DNA from: Phaeobacter sp. 11ANDIMAR09
GTDB taxonomy: Bacteria; Pseudomonadota; Alphaproteobacteria; Rhodobacterales; Rhodobacteraceae
Length of the DNA: 64,000 nucleotides
NCBI RefSeq assembly: GCF_001294455.1
Contig: NZ_LIKT01000016.1
Coordinates: forward strand, 1-64,000
Reading direction: 5' to 3'
Position 1 is the stretch's first letter. Every line of letters begins with the position of its first letter. The notes under the pieces are model-generated. The model did not search any database, was not told the origin of the DNA, and saw nothing but the letters and a program-made list of their open reading frames with translations. Below, one piece after another: positions 8,635 to 18,187 of this stretch. Made by a program: the position numbers and the translations under genes.

Positions 8635-9486
8635 ATGGGAGAGATTGTTCTCGCCGCCAAGATGACCCATGTGCCCACCATGCTCATGTCCGAGCAGGAG
8701 GGCCCGATCAAAGGCAAACGCCAATCCGCCATTGACGGCCACGGCGAAATTGCCCGCCGGGCCAAGGCGTTGGGAGCCACCACCGTGGTGATCTGCGACA
8801 CCCATTGGGTGATCAACGCGGGCTTCCACATCAATGCCAACAAAAATTTCGAGGGGCTTTTCACCTCAAATGAATTCCCCCAGTTCATTCAGAACCTGCC
8901 CTATTCTTACGAGGGCAACCCCGAACTGGGTGAAGCTATTGCCAAGGCGGCCACCGACAGGGGTGCCTACACACTCTGTCACCAACTCGACAGTCTCGAG
9001 CTGGAATATGGCACCCTGGTGCCGATGCGTTTCATGGCCCGCGAGCACGAGATGAAGGTGGTTTCCATCGCGGCCTGGGCCACGGTACATGGGCACGATG
9101 AGAGCCGTATTGTCGGCGAAGCCATCCGCAAAGCCATTGAAGCCTCAGATGAAAAGGTCCTCTTGGTGGCCTCTGGTAGCCTTAGCCACAAGATTTGGGC
9201 CAACAAGGACTATGCCGCCAACAATGGCACCTTTACCATCTCCTCCGAGTTCAACCGGCAGATGGACCTGCATGTGCTGGAGATGTGGAAACAGGGCGAT
9301 CACGCCACCTTCCTCAAGATGCTGGGAGACTATGCGCAGTTCTGCTGCGGCGAGGGCTCGATGCATGACACGGCGATGCTCTATGGGGCGCTGGGTTGGG
9401 ACGGATATGCGGGAAAATGCGAGGTGGTGACCGAGTATTTCCCCTCCTCCGGCACCGGACAGACAAATGTGATCTTCCCGGTCTGA
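8635..9486 (+). CDS. hpaD: 3,4-dihydroxyphenylacetate 2,3-dioxygenase (extradiol, LigB-type)
   Basis: Class III extradiol ring-cleavage dioxygenase of 283 residues that opens homoprotocatechuate with a non-haem Fe(II) centre. The N-terminal AAKMTHVPTMLMSEQEGP supplies the first metal histidine; CDTHWVIN, HQLDSLELEYGTLVPMRFM and VASGSLSHKIW are family blocks. The start is ATG 8635 (MGEIVLAAKMTHVP), preceded at six bases by AAGGAGA; the open frame extends upstream only through the intergenic repeat. It follows hpaE and precedes hpaG, as expected for the pathway. This is the LigB-like iron enzyme, not the vicinal-oxygen-chelate type. Confidence 0.88.
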   Translation: MGEIVLAAKMTHVPTMLMSEQEGPIKGKRQSAIDGHGEIARRAKALGATTVVICDTHWVINAGFHINANKNFEGLFTSNEFPQFIQNLPYSYEGNPELGEAIAKAATDRGAYTLCHQLDSLELEYGTLVPMRFMAREHEMKVVSIAAWATVHGHDESRIVGEAIRKAIEASDEKVLLVASGSLSHKIWANKDYAANNGTFTISSEFNRQMDLHVLEMWKQGDHATFLKMLGDYAQFCCGEGSMHDTAMLYGALGWDGYAGKCEVVTEYFPSSGTGQTNVIFPV

Positions 9487-9556
9487 CCGGGCGGCACCGA
9501 TACAAACTACACTTAGGGGGCCGCGCCCACAGGGCCAGCCGCGCAGGAGGAACCAG

Positions 9557-10414
9557 ATGCGTTTTGCAACCTATAAAGCCCAGGGTGAGACTTTCTATGG
9601 GGCCGTCACCGAGGAAGGTATGATCGCCCTCAATGCGCTCTGCCCTCAATGGGCAACGCTCTATGATGTGATTGCCGCAGAGGGTCTCACGGAATTGGCC
9701 AGTCTCGCCGCTGACCGCCCCGTCACCCATCGCGATTTCACCTATGAAATGGTGCTGCCCAATGCGCCGCGCATCCTGTGCGTGGGGGTGAACTTCCCGG
9801 ACCGTAACGCCGAATACAAGGATGGCAGCGCGCAGCCAAAATACATGTCGCTGTTCCCCCGTTTTTCCAGTGGTTTTACCGGTCACGACCAAAACCTGGT
9901 ACGACCGCCGGAGAACCACACCTTGGACTATGAGGGCGAAGTTGCCATTGTCATCGGCAAGGGCGGTCGCCGCATTACCCAGGACGACGCCTATGACCAT
10001 ATCGCCGCCCTGACGCTCTGCAACGAGGGCACCATTCGCGATTGGGTGCGCCACGCCAAATTCAACGTAACACAAGGTAAGAACTGGGACAGATCCGGTG
10101 CCATCGGCCCCTGGCTGGTGCCCTTTACCGATGCCAAACAGCTCGATGACGCCCGCATCATCACCCGGGTCAACGGCGAAGTCCGTCAGGACGATGTGTT
10201 GTCACGGATGATGTTCCCGATCCGCCGCGAGATTGAATATATCTCCACCTTCATGACCCTGCAGCCTGGCGATATCATCATCACCGGCACCCCTACCGGG
10301 GCCGGTGCCCGCTTTGATCCGCCGCGTTATTTGAAACCCGGCGATGTGATCGAGATCGAGGTCGAAGGCATCGGCACCCTGCGCAATGGCGTTGAGGACG
10401 AGGTGCTGTCATGA
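9557..10414 (+). CDS. hpaG: 2-hydroxyhepta-2,4-diene-1,7-dioate isomerase / OPET decarboxylase (FAH family)
   Basis: Fumarylacetoacetate-hydrolase-family protein of 285 residues. In the homoprotocatechuate pathway HpaG decarboxylates 5-oxopent-3-ene-1,2,5-tricarboxylate and isomerises the product. Key family features are ILCVGVNFPDRNAEY, the metal-binding LDYEGEVAIVIGKGGRRI (acidic ligands), LCNEGTIRDWVRHAKFNVTQGKNWD and GDIIITGTPTGAGARFDPPRYLKPGD. Enterobacterial HpaG is a tandem duplication of about 430 residues; here there is a single full-length unit, as in many other bacteria. AGGAGGAA precedes the ATG. Its TGA overlaps the ATG of hpaH. Confidence 0.86.
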   Translation: MRFATYKAQGETFYGAVTEEGMIALNALCPQWATLYDVIAAEGLTELASLAADRPVTHRDFTYEMVLPNAPRILCVGVNFPDRNAEYKDGSAQPKYMSLFPRFSSGFTGHDQNLVRPPENHTLDYEGEVAIVIGKGGRRITQDDAYDHIAALTLCNEGTIRDWVRHAKFNVTQGKNWDRSGAIGPWLVPFTDAKQLDDARIITRVNGEVRQDDVLSRMMFPIRREIEYISTFMTLQPGDIIITGTPTGAGARFDPPRYLKPGDVIEIEVEGIGTLRNGVEDEVLS

Positions 10415-11211
10415 CCCCACAGGATCACGCCCAGGCCGCAGCCGATCTGCTCCAGGCTGAACAGACAGGGGAACAGATTGGTCTGCTGACCAAACGCCAT
10501 CCGGAAATGGACATGGATGATGCCTATGCAGTGCAAAACGCCATCTACCGCGCCAAATCGGCGGCGGGTCAAAAGGTGATCGGTTGGAAAATCGGTCTCA
10601 CCTCCAAGGCGATGCAATATGCGCTCAACATCGACATCCCCGACAGCGGCATCCTGTTTGACGACATGCTGTTTGAAACCGGCGCAACCGTGCCAGCGGG
10701 TCGGTTTATCCAGCCCCGCATTGAGGCCGAGATCGCCTTTGTGATGAAATCCGCCATTGGCGGCGTGGATGTCACCCGCAAAGAGGTCATTGCTGCCACG
10801 GATTACGTGACCCCCTCGATCGAGATCCTGGATACGCGGATCCTGCGCGCCGATCCAGAAACCGGCCAAACGCGTTCTGTCTATGACACCATCAGCGACA
10901 ATGCCGCCAACGCAGGGATCGTTCTGGGACGTGAACGCCACGCGGTGGATGCCCATGATCTGCGCTGGGTCGGGGCGATTACCTCGCGCAATGGCGAGGT
11001 TGAAGAAACCGGCCTGGGTGCCGGTGTGCTGAATGACCCTGTGGAAAGCGTGGTCTGGCTGGCCCGCCGCATGGCGCAGTATGGCCAGAGCATTGCCCCC
11101 GGACAGGTGATCCTTTCGGGCAGCTTTATCCGCCCAGTTGAATGCCCGTCAGGTGCGGATATTCACGCCGATTTTGGCCCCTTTGGGTCAGTTGACATTC
11201 GCTTCGCCTAA
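10411..11211 (+). CDS. hpaH: 2-oxo-hept-4-ene-1,7-dioate hydratase
   Basis: Hydratase of 266 residues adding water to 2-oxohept-4-ene-1,7-dioate, a Mg-dependent member of the HpaH/MhpD/XylJ branch of the FAH superfamily. Visible blocks are QNAIYRAKSAAGQKVIGWKIGLTSKAMQ, IQPRIEAEIAFVMK (metal-binding glutamates), YVTPSIEILDTRI and the C-terminal LSGSFIRPVECPSGADIHADFGPFGSVD. The start codon overlaps hpaG by four bases, so expression is coupled. The product feeds the aldolase encoded 41 bases downstream. Confidence 0.88.
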   Translation: MTPQDHAQAAADLLQAEQTGEQIGLLTKRHPEMDMDDAYAVQNAIYRAKSAAGQKVIGWKIGLTSKAMQYALNIDIPDSGILFDDMLFETGATVPAGRFIQPRIEAEIAFVMKSAIGGVDVTRKEVIAATDYVTPSIEILDTRILRADPETGQTRSVYDTISDNAANAGIVLGRERHAVDAHDLRWVGAITSRNGEVEETGLGAGVLNDPVESVVWLARRMAQYGQSIAPGQVILSGSFIRPVECPSGADIHADFGPFGSVDIRFA

Positions 11212-11252
11212 GGCTCCTCTAACGTCAAACATTCCCGCATAAGGACATCATT

Positions 11253-12311
11253 ATGCCTGCTCCGCACAATCCGTTCAAAGCCGCTTTGAAAGCCGGGAAG
11301 CCACAGATGGGCTGCTGGCTGGGTCTGGCCGACCCCTATGTGTCGCAGATCAGCGCCGGGGCCGGGTTTGACTGGCTGCTGATTGATGCAGAGCATGCGC
11401 CCAATGATCTGCGCTCGATCACCGCGCAGATGCAGGTGCTGGCGGGCTATGACAGCCATGCCATCGTGCGCCCCACCATTGGCGAGACCTGGATGATCAA
11501 ACAATATTTGGATGCTGGCGCCCAGACCCTGCTGATCCCCATGGTCGAAAGCGCTGATCAGGCCCGCGAACTGGTCCGGGCCGTCACCTATCCGCCCCAT
11601 GGCATTCGCGGCGTCGGCTCGGCCTTGGCGCGGGCTTCCAACTTCTCGGCGATTCCGGACTACCTGCAGACCGCAGACGCTGAAATCTGCCTGCTGGTGC
11701 AGGTGGAAAACCGCAAGGGCATGGCGGCACTGGATGAAATCCTAAAGGTCGAGGGCGTCGACGGTGTTTTCATCGGTCCCGCCGATTTGGCCGCCGACAT
11801 GGGCTTTATCGGCAATGCTGGAGCGCCCGAGGTCGAAGCGACAGTTCTGGAGGCCATGGGTAAGATTGTTGCCTCGGGTAAGGCCGGCGGTATCCTGACG
11901 CTGAACCCAAAGATGCAGCGCGCCTGTCTGGATGCCGGGGCCACCTTTGTCGCCACCAATATCGACGTCACACTCTTTGCCGCTGCCATGCGCAACACCG
12001 CCAAGGCCGCGCTGGCGCTGCTGCCCGATCAAATTGCAACCGGCGTGGCCCAAACCGAGAGCGCCAGCCGCTACCTGCAACAGCTGTGCAAGCATTGGTC
12101 GCACAAAGGCACTGCGGAGTTTGACGAAGCCCAAGGCAGCGTGCGTTTCGACAGCGGTAATCGAGTCGAGATGAGTGCCACAGATCATCAGCTGACAATC
12201 ATCGCCACCACGGGGCCACGGGGCGATCTGACGCGCTGGAGAAAAGTAATCAGCGATCACCTGGTGCGTTTCGCCTTCCGCGAAGAGCTGCAGATCATCT
12301 GGGCGGCGTAA
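11253..12311 (+). CDS. hpaI: 4-hydroxy-2-oxoheptanedioate aldolase fused to a DUF2218-like domain
   Basis: Residues 1 to about 260 match HpaI/HpcH class II aldolases, which split 4-hydroxy-2-oxoheptanedioate to pyruvate and succinic semialdehyde. Blocks include GCWLGLADPYVSQISAGAGFD, LIDAEHAPND, the VQVENRKG metal ligand region and VDGVFIGPADLAADMG. E. coli HpaI ends near residue 262, but this protein continues for about 90 residues containing SRYLQQLCKHWSHK, GSVRFDSGNRVEM and SDHLVRFAFREELQIIW. That segment looks like a complete DUF2218 domain, which is normally a free protein of about 100 residues found near siderophore or haem genes. No stop or frameshift separates the parts, so this reads as a genuine fusion. 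It is the last gene of the hpa operon, followed by a terminator. Confidence 0.85.
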   Translation: MPAPHNPFKAALKAGKPQMGCWLGLADPYVSQISAGAGFDWLLIDAEHAPNDLRSITAQMQVLAGYDSHAIVRPTIGETWMIKQYLDAGAQTLLIPMVESADQARELVRAVTYPPHGIRGVGSALARASNFSAIPDYLQTADAEICLLVQVENRKGMAALDEILKVEGVDGVFIGPADLAADMGFIGNAGAPEVEATVLEAMGKIVASGKAGGILTLNPKMQRACLDAGATFVATNIDVTLFAAAMRNTAKAALALLPDQIATGVAQTESASRYLQQLCKHWSHKGTAEFDEAQGSVRFDSGNRVEMSATDHQLTIIATTGPRGDLTRWRKVISDHLVRFAFREELQIIWAA

Positions 12312-12313
12312 AA

Positions 12314-12341
12314 AATGCCCCAGCCTAGGCATTGGGGCATT
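12314..12341. terminator. Bidirectional terminator between hpaI and ugd
   Basis: AATGCCCC (12314-12321) pairs with GGGGCATT (12334-12341) between two convergent genes. On the minus strand the stem runs into a T-run, so it is a good intrinsic terminator for ugd. On the plus strand the T-tract is weaker but the position directly after the hpaI stop fits. Confidence 0.75.
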
Positions 12342-12361
12342 CATTGTTGGCGCGGGCCGAT

Positions 12362-13528
12362 CTAGTCGGTGCCCGACAGATCGCGGGTAAAGATTTTGGC
12401 CTCGACATCGCGAATATCATCGGTCACCCGGTTGGCAACGATGACATCGGACACCTGCTTAAAGGCCTCCAGATCCTGCAATACCGCCGAGCCAAAGAAC
12501 TCATCCTCCTGCAGGACCGGCTCATAGACCACGACCTTGATGCCCTTGGCCTTGATCCGCTTCATGATGCCTTGAATGGAAGAGCGGCGGAAATTATCCG
12601 ACCCCGCCTTCATCACCAGGCGGTAGATGCCCACCACATTGGGCGCCTTGGCAATAATCTGCTCTGCCAAGAAATCTTTGCGTGTATGATTTGCATCAAC
12701 GATGGCACGGATCAGATTCTGCGGCACTTCGGAGTAATTCGCCAAGAGCTGCTTGGTATCCTTAGGCAGACAATAGCCGCCATACCCGAATGAGGGGTTG
12801 TTGTAGTGATTGCCGATCCGCGGATCATAGCCGATGCCTTCGATGATCTGGCGCGCCTCCATGCCACCCGCCATGGCATAGCTGTCCAGTTCGTTGAAAA
12901 AAGCCACCCGCATCGCGAGATAGGTATTGGCAAAGAGCTTGATCGCCTCGGCCTCGCTGGGATCGGTGAAGAGAACCGGCACGTCTTTTTTCACCGCGCC
13001 TTCAATCAGCAAGTCGGCAAATCTGTGGGCCGCTTCGCTTTGTGAGCCGACGATGATCCGCGAGGGATGCAAATTATCATAAAGCGCCTGACCTTCGCGT
13101 AGGAATTCCGGTGAAAACATCAGGTTTTCGATGCCCAGCTCTTCCCGAATACGCTGCACAAATCCCACCGGGATGGTGGATTTGATGACAATTGTGGCCC
13201 GTGGATTGATCTCCAACACCTGAGAAATCACCGCCTCAACGCTCGAGGTGTCAAAGTAGTTATTATCGGTATCGTAATCCGTCGGTGTCGCGATGATCAC
13301 AAATTCGGCATCGCGATAGGCGACATCTGCATCAAGTGTCGCGTCCAGCTGTAGTGGCTTTTCTGCTAGAAAACGCTCTAGTTCAGCATCAACAATGGGA
13401 CATTTGCGGGCATTGATCATTTCGACCCGCGCCTGCGTCACATCAACAGCCGTCACCTGATGGTTCTGCGCCAACAAGACGGCATTCGACAGGCCCACAT
13501 ATCCTATTCCGGCAACGGCAATCTTCAT
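12362..13528 (-). CDS. ugd: UDP-glucose 6-dehydrogenase
   Basis: NAD-dependent enzyme of 388 residues oxidising UDP-glucose to UDP-glucuronate for surface polysaccharide. It starts [21 protein letters not shown] (Rossmann GxGxxG), has [10 protein letters not shown] and the signature region [44 protein letters not shown] carries the lysine and asparagine, and [15 protein letters not shown] holds the catalytic cysteine. I moved the start from an upstream in-frame codon to ATG 13528, where the Rossmann fold begins. The length matches the short Ugd group. It is divergent from another nucleotide-sugar dehydrogenase, and the epimerase at 22528 could use its product. Confidence 0.92.
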   Translation of the reverse strand: MKIAVAGIGYVGLSNAVLLAQNHQVTAVDVTQARVEMINARKCPIVDAELERFLAEKPLQLDATLDADVAYRDAEFVIIATPTDYDTDNNYFDTSSVEAVISQVLEINPRATIVIKSTIPVGFVQRIREELGIENLMFSPEFLREGQALYDNLHPSRIIVGSQSEAAHRFADLLIEGAVKKDVPVLFTDPSEAEAIKLFANTYLAMRVAFFNELDSYAMAGGMEARQIIEGIGYDPRIGNHYNNPSFGYGGYCLPKDTKQLLANYSEVPQNLIRAIVDANHTRKDFLAEQIIAKAPNVVGIYRLVMKAGSDNFRRSSIQGIMKRIKAKGIKVVVYEPVLQEDEFFGSAVLQDLEAFKQVSDVIVANRVTDDIRDVEAKIFTRDLSGTD

Positions 13529-13728
13529 TCCACACCTACAGTACTCTTCCCCTATGCGAAGTTGTGTGTAGTCGAAACTCCGGACCAAGCCAAACCGGAA
13601 AGGTCACAACCGGGCAGCAGATGAAATCTGACGCGCAGCAGGGCTGGTCCAGAGCTGGGCAAATGACTATATGGGCATCTGCAAAAGCGCGTCAGAAACC
13701 CGACGCCCAATCCCTGCAGGAGCAGAAC

Positions 13729-14988
13729 ATGCCAGATCAGATTTGCATCATTGGCCTTGGTTATGTCGGCCTGCCCTTGGCGGTGGCCTTTGGGCGCAAC
13801 CGCCCTACCCTTGGATTTGACATCGACGAAAAACGCGTCTCCGAGCTGCGCACAGGCAATGATCAGACCGGCGAGATCTCGGAACAAGAGCTGGCCAAGG
13901 CAACCCACCTGACGCTCACCGCGAACCCCACTGAAATCACTGACGCCAAGATCTATATTGTCACCGTCCCTACCCCCGTGGATACCAGCCACCGGCCGGA
14001 CCTGCGCCCGCTACTGGCGGCCTCCAAAACCGTTGGGGCGGTGCTCAAGCCTGGTGATCTAGTGATTTACGAAAGCACCGTCTATCCCGGCGCGACTGAG
14101 GAAGACTGCGTGCCGGTGCTGGAGGCAGAATCCGGTCTGCGCTTCAACCAGGATTTCCATGTTGGCTACTCACCCGAGCGGATCAATCCTGGTGACAAGA
14201 ACCGCCGCCTGGCCAATATCACTAAAGTCACATCAGGCTCGACCCCCGAGGTGGCCGCAGAGGTCGATGCCCTTTACAATGAGGTTGTCACCGCCGGCAC
14301 CCATCTGGCCCCCAGCATCCGCGTGGCCGAGGCCGCCAAGGTGATCGAAAACAGCCAACGCGACATCAATATCGCCCTGGTCAATGAGCTGGCGATGATC
14401 TTTAACCGCATGGGCATCGACACCGAAGCCGTCCTGCAGGCGGCGGGCAGCAAATGGAATTTTCTCCCCTTCCGCCCCGGTCTGGTCGGAGGACACTGCA
14501 TTGGCGTCGATCCCTACTATCTGACGCACAAGGCCGAGAGCCTGGGCTATCACCCGGACATCCTGCTGGCCGGACGCCGCCTGAATGACGGGATGGGCAC
14601 CTATGTCGCCCAACAGATGATCAAGGCACTGGTGAAACGTGGCAAACCAATGCATCGGGTTCTGATCATGGGGCTGACCTTCAAGGAAAACTGCCCTGAC
14701 CTGCGCAACACACGGGTTGTGGATGTGGTCCAAGGTTTGGAAGACTATGGGCTAACTGTCGATGTGCATGACCCCCATGCAGATCCAATCGCCGCGAGGG
14801 CCACCCTGGGCCTAAAGCTGGTGGAGCAGCCGGAACAGCAGGCTTATGATGGCATCATCCTCGCCGTGGCCCACGCCGAGTTCGCAAAGATGCAAGACAG
14901 AGATTTCCGCGCCTTTGGGACCGAAGGCGCCGTGCTCTACGATCTGAAATATATCCTCCCCCCCGAGGCCTCGGATCTGCGCTTGTAG
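13729..14988 (+). CDS. Nucleotide-sugar dehydrogenase (UDP-N-acetylhexosamine 6-dehydrogenase type)
   Basis: UDP-sugar dehydrogenase of 419 residues of the WbpA/TviB/WecC group, which makes UDP-N-acetyl-hexosaminuronates. Features are [17 protein letters not shown] (Rossmann), [54 protein letters not shown] and [18 protein letters not shown] with the catalytic cysteine, which is the distinctive form of this group. The start is ATG 13729 (MPDQICIIG) with AGGAG just upstream; the open frame extends to 13564 without similarity. It probably provides an aminouronic acid for exopolysaccharide. Whether the substrate is the gluco or galacto epimer cannot be read. Confidence 0.88.
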   Translation: MPDQICIIGLGYVGLPLAVAFGRNRPTLGFDIDEKRVSELRTGNDQTGEISEQELAKATHLTLTANPTEITDAKIYIVTVPTPVDTSHRPDLRPLLAASKTVGAVLKPGDLVIYESTVYPGATEEDCVPVLEAESGLRFNQDFHVGYSPERINPGDKNRRLANITKVTSGSTPEVAAEVDALYNEVVTAGTHLAPSIRVAEAAKVIENSQRDINIALVNELAMIFNRMGIDTEAVLQAAGSKWNFLPFRPGLVGGHCIGVDPYYLTHKAESLGYHPDILLAGRRLNDGMGTYVAQQMIKALVKRGKPMHRVLIMGLTFKENCPDLRNTRVVDVVQGLEDYGLTVDVHDPHADPIAARATLGLKLVEQPEQQAYDGIILAVAHAEFAKMQDRDFRAFGTEGAVLYDLKYILPPEASDLRL

Positions 14989-15293
14989 AGCTCACCTGTT
15001 GCTCAAACTGCAATCCGATGGAGCTGCCCCCGGGCGCTTTCTTCAGGATGTCTTTGCGATCAGTATACACTTGGACCCTTGCTACGAGCATATCGCAGCC
15101 CTCGCCCTGAGGCCGGACAACAGCCCTTTTTATGAGCTAAGTGCTGCGCCCGGATCCAAACACGACCAACTTCCGTGTCGTGAAAACCAAAAAAAACGAA
15201 TTTATACAACAAAGTGACCCACGACCTTGTTTCGAGCCCCATGCTCCGATACCAAGAAACCAGTGCAACTTCTGTCTCGTTGGGTATCCCCTA
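14989..15293. other. Intergenic region before manC
   Basis: This 305-base stretch has no convincing gene. A small dyad CACGAC-N10-GTCGTG (15161-15182) is followed by an A-rich run, and the manC reading frame stays open back to 15141 without family similarity. A promoter for manC probably lies here, but I see no clear -35/-10 pair. Confidence 0.4.
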
Positions 15294-16730
15294 GTGACTC
15301 AAATTATCCCTATTCTTCTTTGCGGAGGCTCTGGCACCCGATTGTGGCCACTGTCGCGTAAAAGCTATCCAAAGCAATTTGTGCCATTGATGGGCGAAGA
15401 AACCCTGTTTCAGGCTTCCGCCAAACGGCTGACGGATCAGGGCAATGGTGTCGAATTTGCAGCCCCCATGGTCCTGACCAATTCTGACTTTCGGTTTATT
15501 GTCACCGAACAGTTGCAGGCCGTTGGCATTGACCCCGGCGCAATCCTGATCGAGCCTGAAGGGCGCAATACCGCTCCTGCGGTTCTCGCTGCTGCGCAAA
15601 ATGCATATGCACAAGACCCCGAGTCGATTTTGCTGGTTGCCCCTTCTGACCACGTGGTTCCTGATGTTGCAGCCTTCCATGCCGCTCTGACCCAGGGCTT
15701 GCAGGCTGTGGCCGAAGGCCAGCTGGTGACCTTTGGCATCACGCCGACACACGCGGAAACCGCTTACGGCTATCTCGAACTGGCTGAAAAGCCTGCCGAT
15801 ACTGGCCGACCAGTGCGGCTCAAACAGTTTGTCGAGAAACCAAATGTCGCCCGCGCCACAGAAATGTTGGCTGCTGGGAATTTCAAATGGAACGCTGGCA
15901 TTTTTCTGTTTGCCGCCAAAGACATCATAGCCGCCTTCAAGACCCATGCCGCCGATCTGATTGCGCCAGTGCAATCTGCTCTGGACGACGCCCAGGTCGA
16001 TCTTGGCTTTCTGCGCCTAGCCCCCGAGCCTTGGTCAAAAGCGGATGATATCTCTGTTGATTACGCCGTTATGGAACACGCCCAAAACCTTTCAGTGGTG
16101 CCCTTTGATGCGGCCTGGTCCGATCTTGGCGGCTGGGATGCGGTTTGGCGCGAAGCAGGGCCTGACGAAAAAGGTGTCGTGACCAGCGGCGGGGCTACCG
16201 CTATTGACTGCACCGACAGCCTCCTGCGGTCAGACAGTGACCGACTAGAGGTTGTCGGCATTGGTTTGGACGGCATCATGGCCGTCGCAATGAACGACGC
16301 GGTTCTGATCGCAGATAAATCCCGTGCACAGGATGTGAAGCTTGCCGTTTCCGCACTGAAAGAAAAAGGCGCGATTCAGGCCACAGCCTTTCCAAAGGAT
16401 CACCGTCCCTGGGGCTGGTTTGAAAGCCTGGTGGTGGGAGACCGTTTCCAGGTCAAACGGATTATGGTTCACCCCGGCGCCAGCCTATCATTACAAAGCC
16501 ATTTCCACCGCTCGGAACATTGGGTCGTCGTCGAGGGCACCGCAAAAGTGACCATTGACGACGAGGTAAGGCTGGTGACTGAAAACCAGTCGGTCTATCT
16601 ACCGGTCGGCTGCGTACATCGGATGGAAAACCCCGGTAAAGTACCGATGGTTTTGATCGAGGTACAGACTGGCGCCTACGTCGGGGAAGATGACATCGTT
16701 CGCTATGAAGACGTTTATGCGCGATCGTAG
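15294..16730 (+). CDS. manC: Bifunctional mannose-1-phosphate guanylyltransferase / mannose-6-phosphate isomerase
   Basis: Enzyme of 478 residues making GDP-mannose. The N-terminal nucleotidyltransferase begins IIPILLCGGSGTRLWPLSRKSYPKQF, with the pyrophosphorylase signature and lysine, and continues with VAPSDHV, FVEKP and WNAGIFLF. The C-terminal cupin-type isomerase domain has RPWGWFESL, VKRIMVHPGASLSLQSHFHRSEHWVVVEGTA and metal-binding histidines. I chose GTG 15294 because the nucleotidyltransferase fold begins within three residues of it and the length then matches the family; the frame is open further upstream. With ugd, the UDP-aminosugar dehydrogenase and the epimerase at 22528 it indicates a surface polysaccharide, although no glycosyltransferase is in the window. 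Confidence 0.9.
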   Translation: MTQIIPILLCGGSGTRLWPLSRKSYPKQFVPLMGEETLFQASAKRLTDQGNGVEFAAPMVLTNSDFRFIVTEQLQAVGIDPGAILIEPEGRNTAPAVLAAAQNAYAQDPESILLVAPSDHVVPDVAAFHAALTQGLQAVAEGQLVTFGITPTHAETAYGYLELAEKPADTGRPVRLKQFVEKPNVARATEMLAAGNFKWNAGIFLFAAKDIIAAFKTHAADLIAPVQSALDDAQVDLGFLRLAPEPWSKADDISVDYAVMEHAQNLSVVPFDAAWSDLGGWDAVWREAGPDEKGVVTSGGATAIDCTDSLLRSDSDRLEVVGIGLDGIMAVAMNDAVLIADKSRAQDVKLAVSALKEKGAIQATAFPKDHRPWGWFESLVVGDRFQVKRIMVHPGASLSLQSHFHRSEHWVVVEGTAKVTIDDEVRLVTENQSVYLPVGCVHRMENPGKVPMVLIEVQTGAYVGEDDIVRYEDVYARS

Positions 16731-17164
16731 CTTCAGACTGCTCATCAGTACGGCTTCGCGCTGTCACTTATTGCGGATTAAAATACAGCTAGTAAGGCCC
16801 AGTCGGCTGCTTAAACTTCCTGAAGCCCCTTCTTGGATGAAGCCAGTCGTCTGACACTCTGCCGCCATGAGTTCTTATGGCTTCCACGTTTCAGAACCTG
16901 ACAAAGAACTGCAATACGCAACAAGACCATGTCACATTCTGAAAATACTTGACGGCCTGATAGGGCGTAACATTCTCAAAGCTGCAAGATTTTGTTGCCA
17001 TGAGCCTGCCTGCAGAACTATTCACAATTGTACAGGCAGATCTAAGAACCGGTTTTCCGGTTTTGGCCTTAGTCGATCTCAACTGAACCCTCGCTTGGGA
17101 TCAGATTGTTTGAATGTGCCTTCGCAGAGGGCAATCTATTGGTACGAGTGTTACGGGAGCCCCT
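16731..17164. other. Gene-poor stretch between manC and the GAF protein
   Basis: About 430 bases without a supported gene. One open frame (16867-17196, plus) has no recognisable domain and an unusual residue mix, so I treat it as chance. A short repeat AACCGGTTTTCCGGTTTT occurs near 17047. The ribosome site of the GAF gene (GGGAG) lies at its right end. Confidence 0.4.
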
Positions 17165-18166
17165 ATGACCGGCACAGGAAATCAAGACTGGCATAGTCCG
17201 GATAGCTCCGATGAGTTGATGGTTCTTGCCACCTCAACCGGTCAGGACTTCATGCAGATCTTCACCGACACACTTGCGGATTGCTTTGAGATCGATCTGG
17301 TCACAATTGGCGAGCTGATAGTGACGGAGAGCGAGCGGATCAATGTTCTGGCCAGCTGCTTTGATGGCAGGTCACTGGGCGAATTCAGCTACGACGCAAC
17401 CATCACCCCCTGCTTTGACGTGATCAAAAACGAAACGCGGCAGACCTTTCTGTGCAAGGTCCAAGAGGCCTATCCCGAGGACTCATTTTTCATAGAAGAA
17501 AAAATACACAGTTATATCGGCTTTCCGCTCAAAAACCGGGACGGGGAAACAATCGGCCTGATACAGGCCGCGTGGCGGCGTGACGTCGATCAGGAAGAGG
17601 CCGACAACGTTATCGAAACGATCGAGCTTTTTGTGGAACGGTTGGGCGCGGAACTGGCAACCGTTCATGCCATGCAGATGCTGTCGGCTTTGATGCAGCG
17701 GCCAGACCATAGGGGGAACTTGGAGGCGCTGCGACTGCTCTGCCAACAAATGCAAACCATGCTTAAAATCCGGGTCGTCTTTATCGCTGAATGTCTGGCT
17801 GACAACGACAACTGTTTCCGCGTGCTGACATGCTGCCAGGACGGCGCACTGATCGAGGCCTCCGAAGGCAAAATAGTTGCCTATGAGGGCACCCCCTGCG
17901 CACATCTAAAGGATAAGGATGTCTTTCTCGTCCCAACCGTGCTGCAGGAGCAATTTCCTGAACAGGACCAAAACAAACAGCACAACCTAGTCTCCTATCT
18001 TGGTCTCAATATCCGTGATGAAAACGGATCCGTCATTGGCCATTTTGCGCTGCAACACGACAAAGAGCTCATGTATGAAACGCTGGATTCAGACATGTTT
18101 CAGCTCTTTACGTCGCGGGTGAACCTGGAACTTCGCAGATACCAATCCGAGCAACAGAGCTCCTAA
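17165..18166 (+). CDS. Tandem GAF-domain protein without output domain
   Basis: Soluble protein of 333 residues, apparently two GAF-like sensory domains in tandem. The first (about 20-165) contains CFDVIKNETRQTF, SFFIEEKIHSYIGFPLKNRDGETIGLIQAAW, the typical GAF core and last strands. The second (about 175-330) contains IRVVFIAECL and VSYLGLNIRDENGSVIGHFALQHDKEL. No kinase, cyclase or DNA-binding domain is present, so it may act by protein interaction or be a remnant of a larger sensor. The start is ATG 17165 with GGGAG six bases upstream; an in-frame start 17 codons earlier lacks one. It is convergent with rep. Function unknown; ligand not predictable. Confidence 0.7.
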   Translation: MTGTGNQDWHSPDSSDELMVLATSTGQDFMQIFTDTLADCFEIDLVTIGELIVTESERINVLASCFDGRSLGEFSYDATITPCFDVIKNETRQTFLCKVQEAYPEDSFFIEEKIHSYIGFPLKNRDGETIGLIQAAWRRDVDQEEADNVIETIELFVERLGAELATVHAMQMLSALMQRPDHRGNLEALRLLCQQMQTMLKIRVVFIAECLADNDNCFRVLTCCQDGALIEASEGKIVAYEGTPCAHLKDKDVFLVPTVLQEQFPEQDQNKQHNLVSYLGLNIRDENGSVIGHFALQHDKELMYETLDSDMFQLFTSRVNLELRRYQSEQQSS

Positions 18167-18187
18167 TACCCCCTGCCCTTCCAGCTC

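Noticed and set aside
16867-17196. Possible small gene between manC and the GAF protein
   Set aside because: No ribosome site, no recognisable domain, and it overlaps the well-marked start of the GAF gene.
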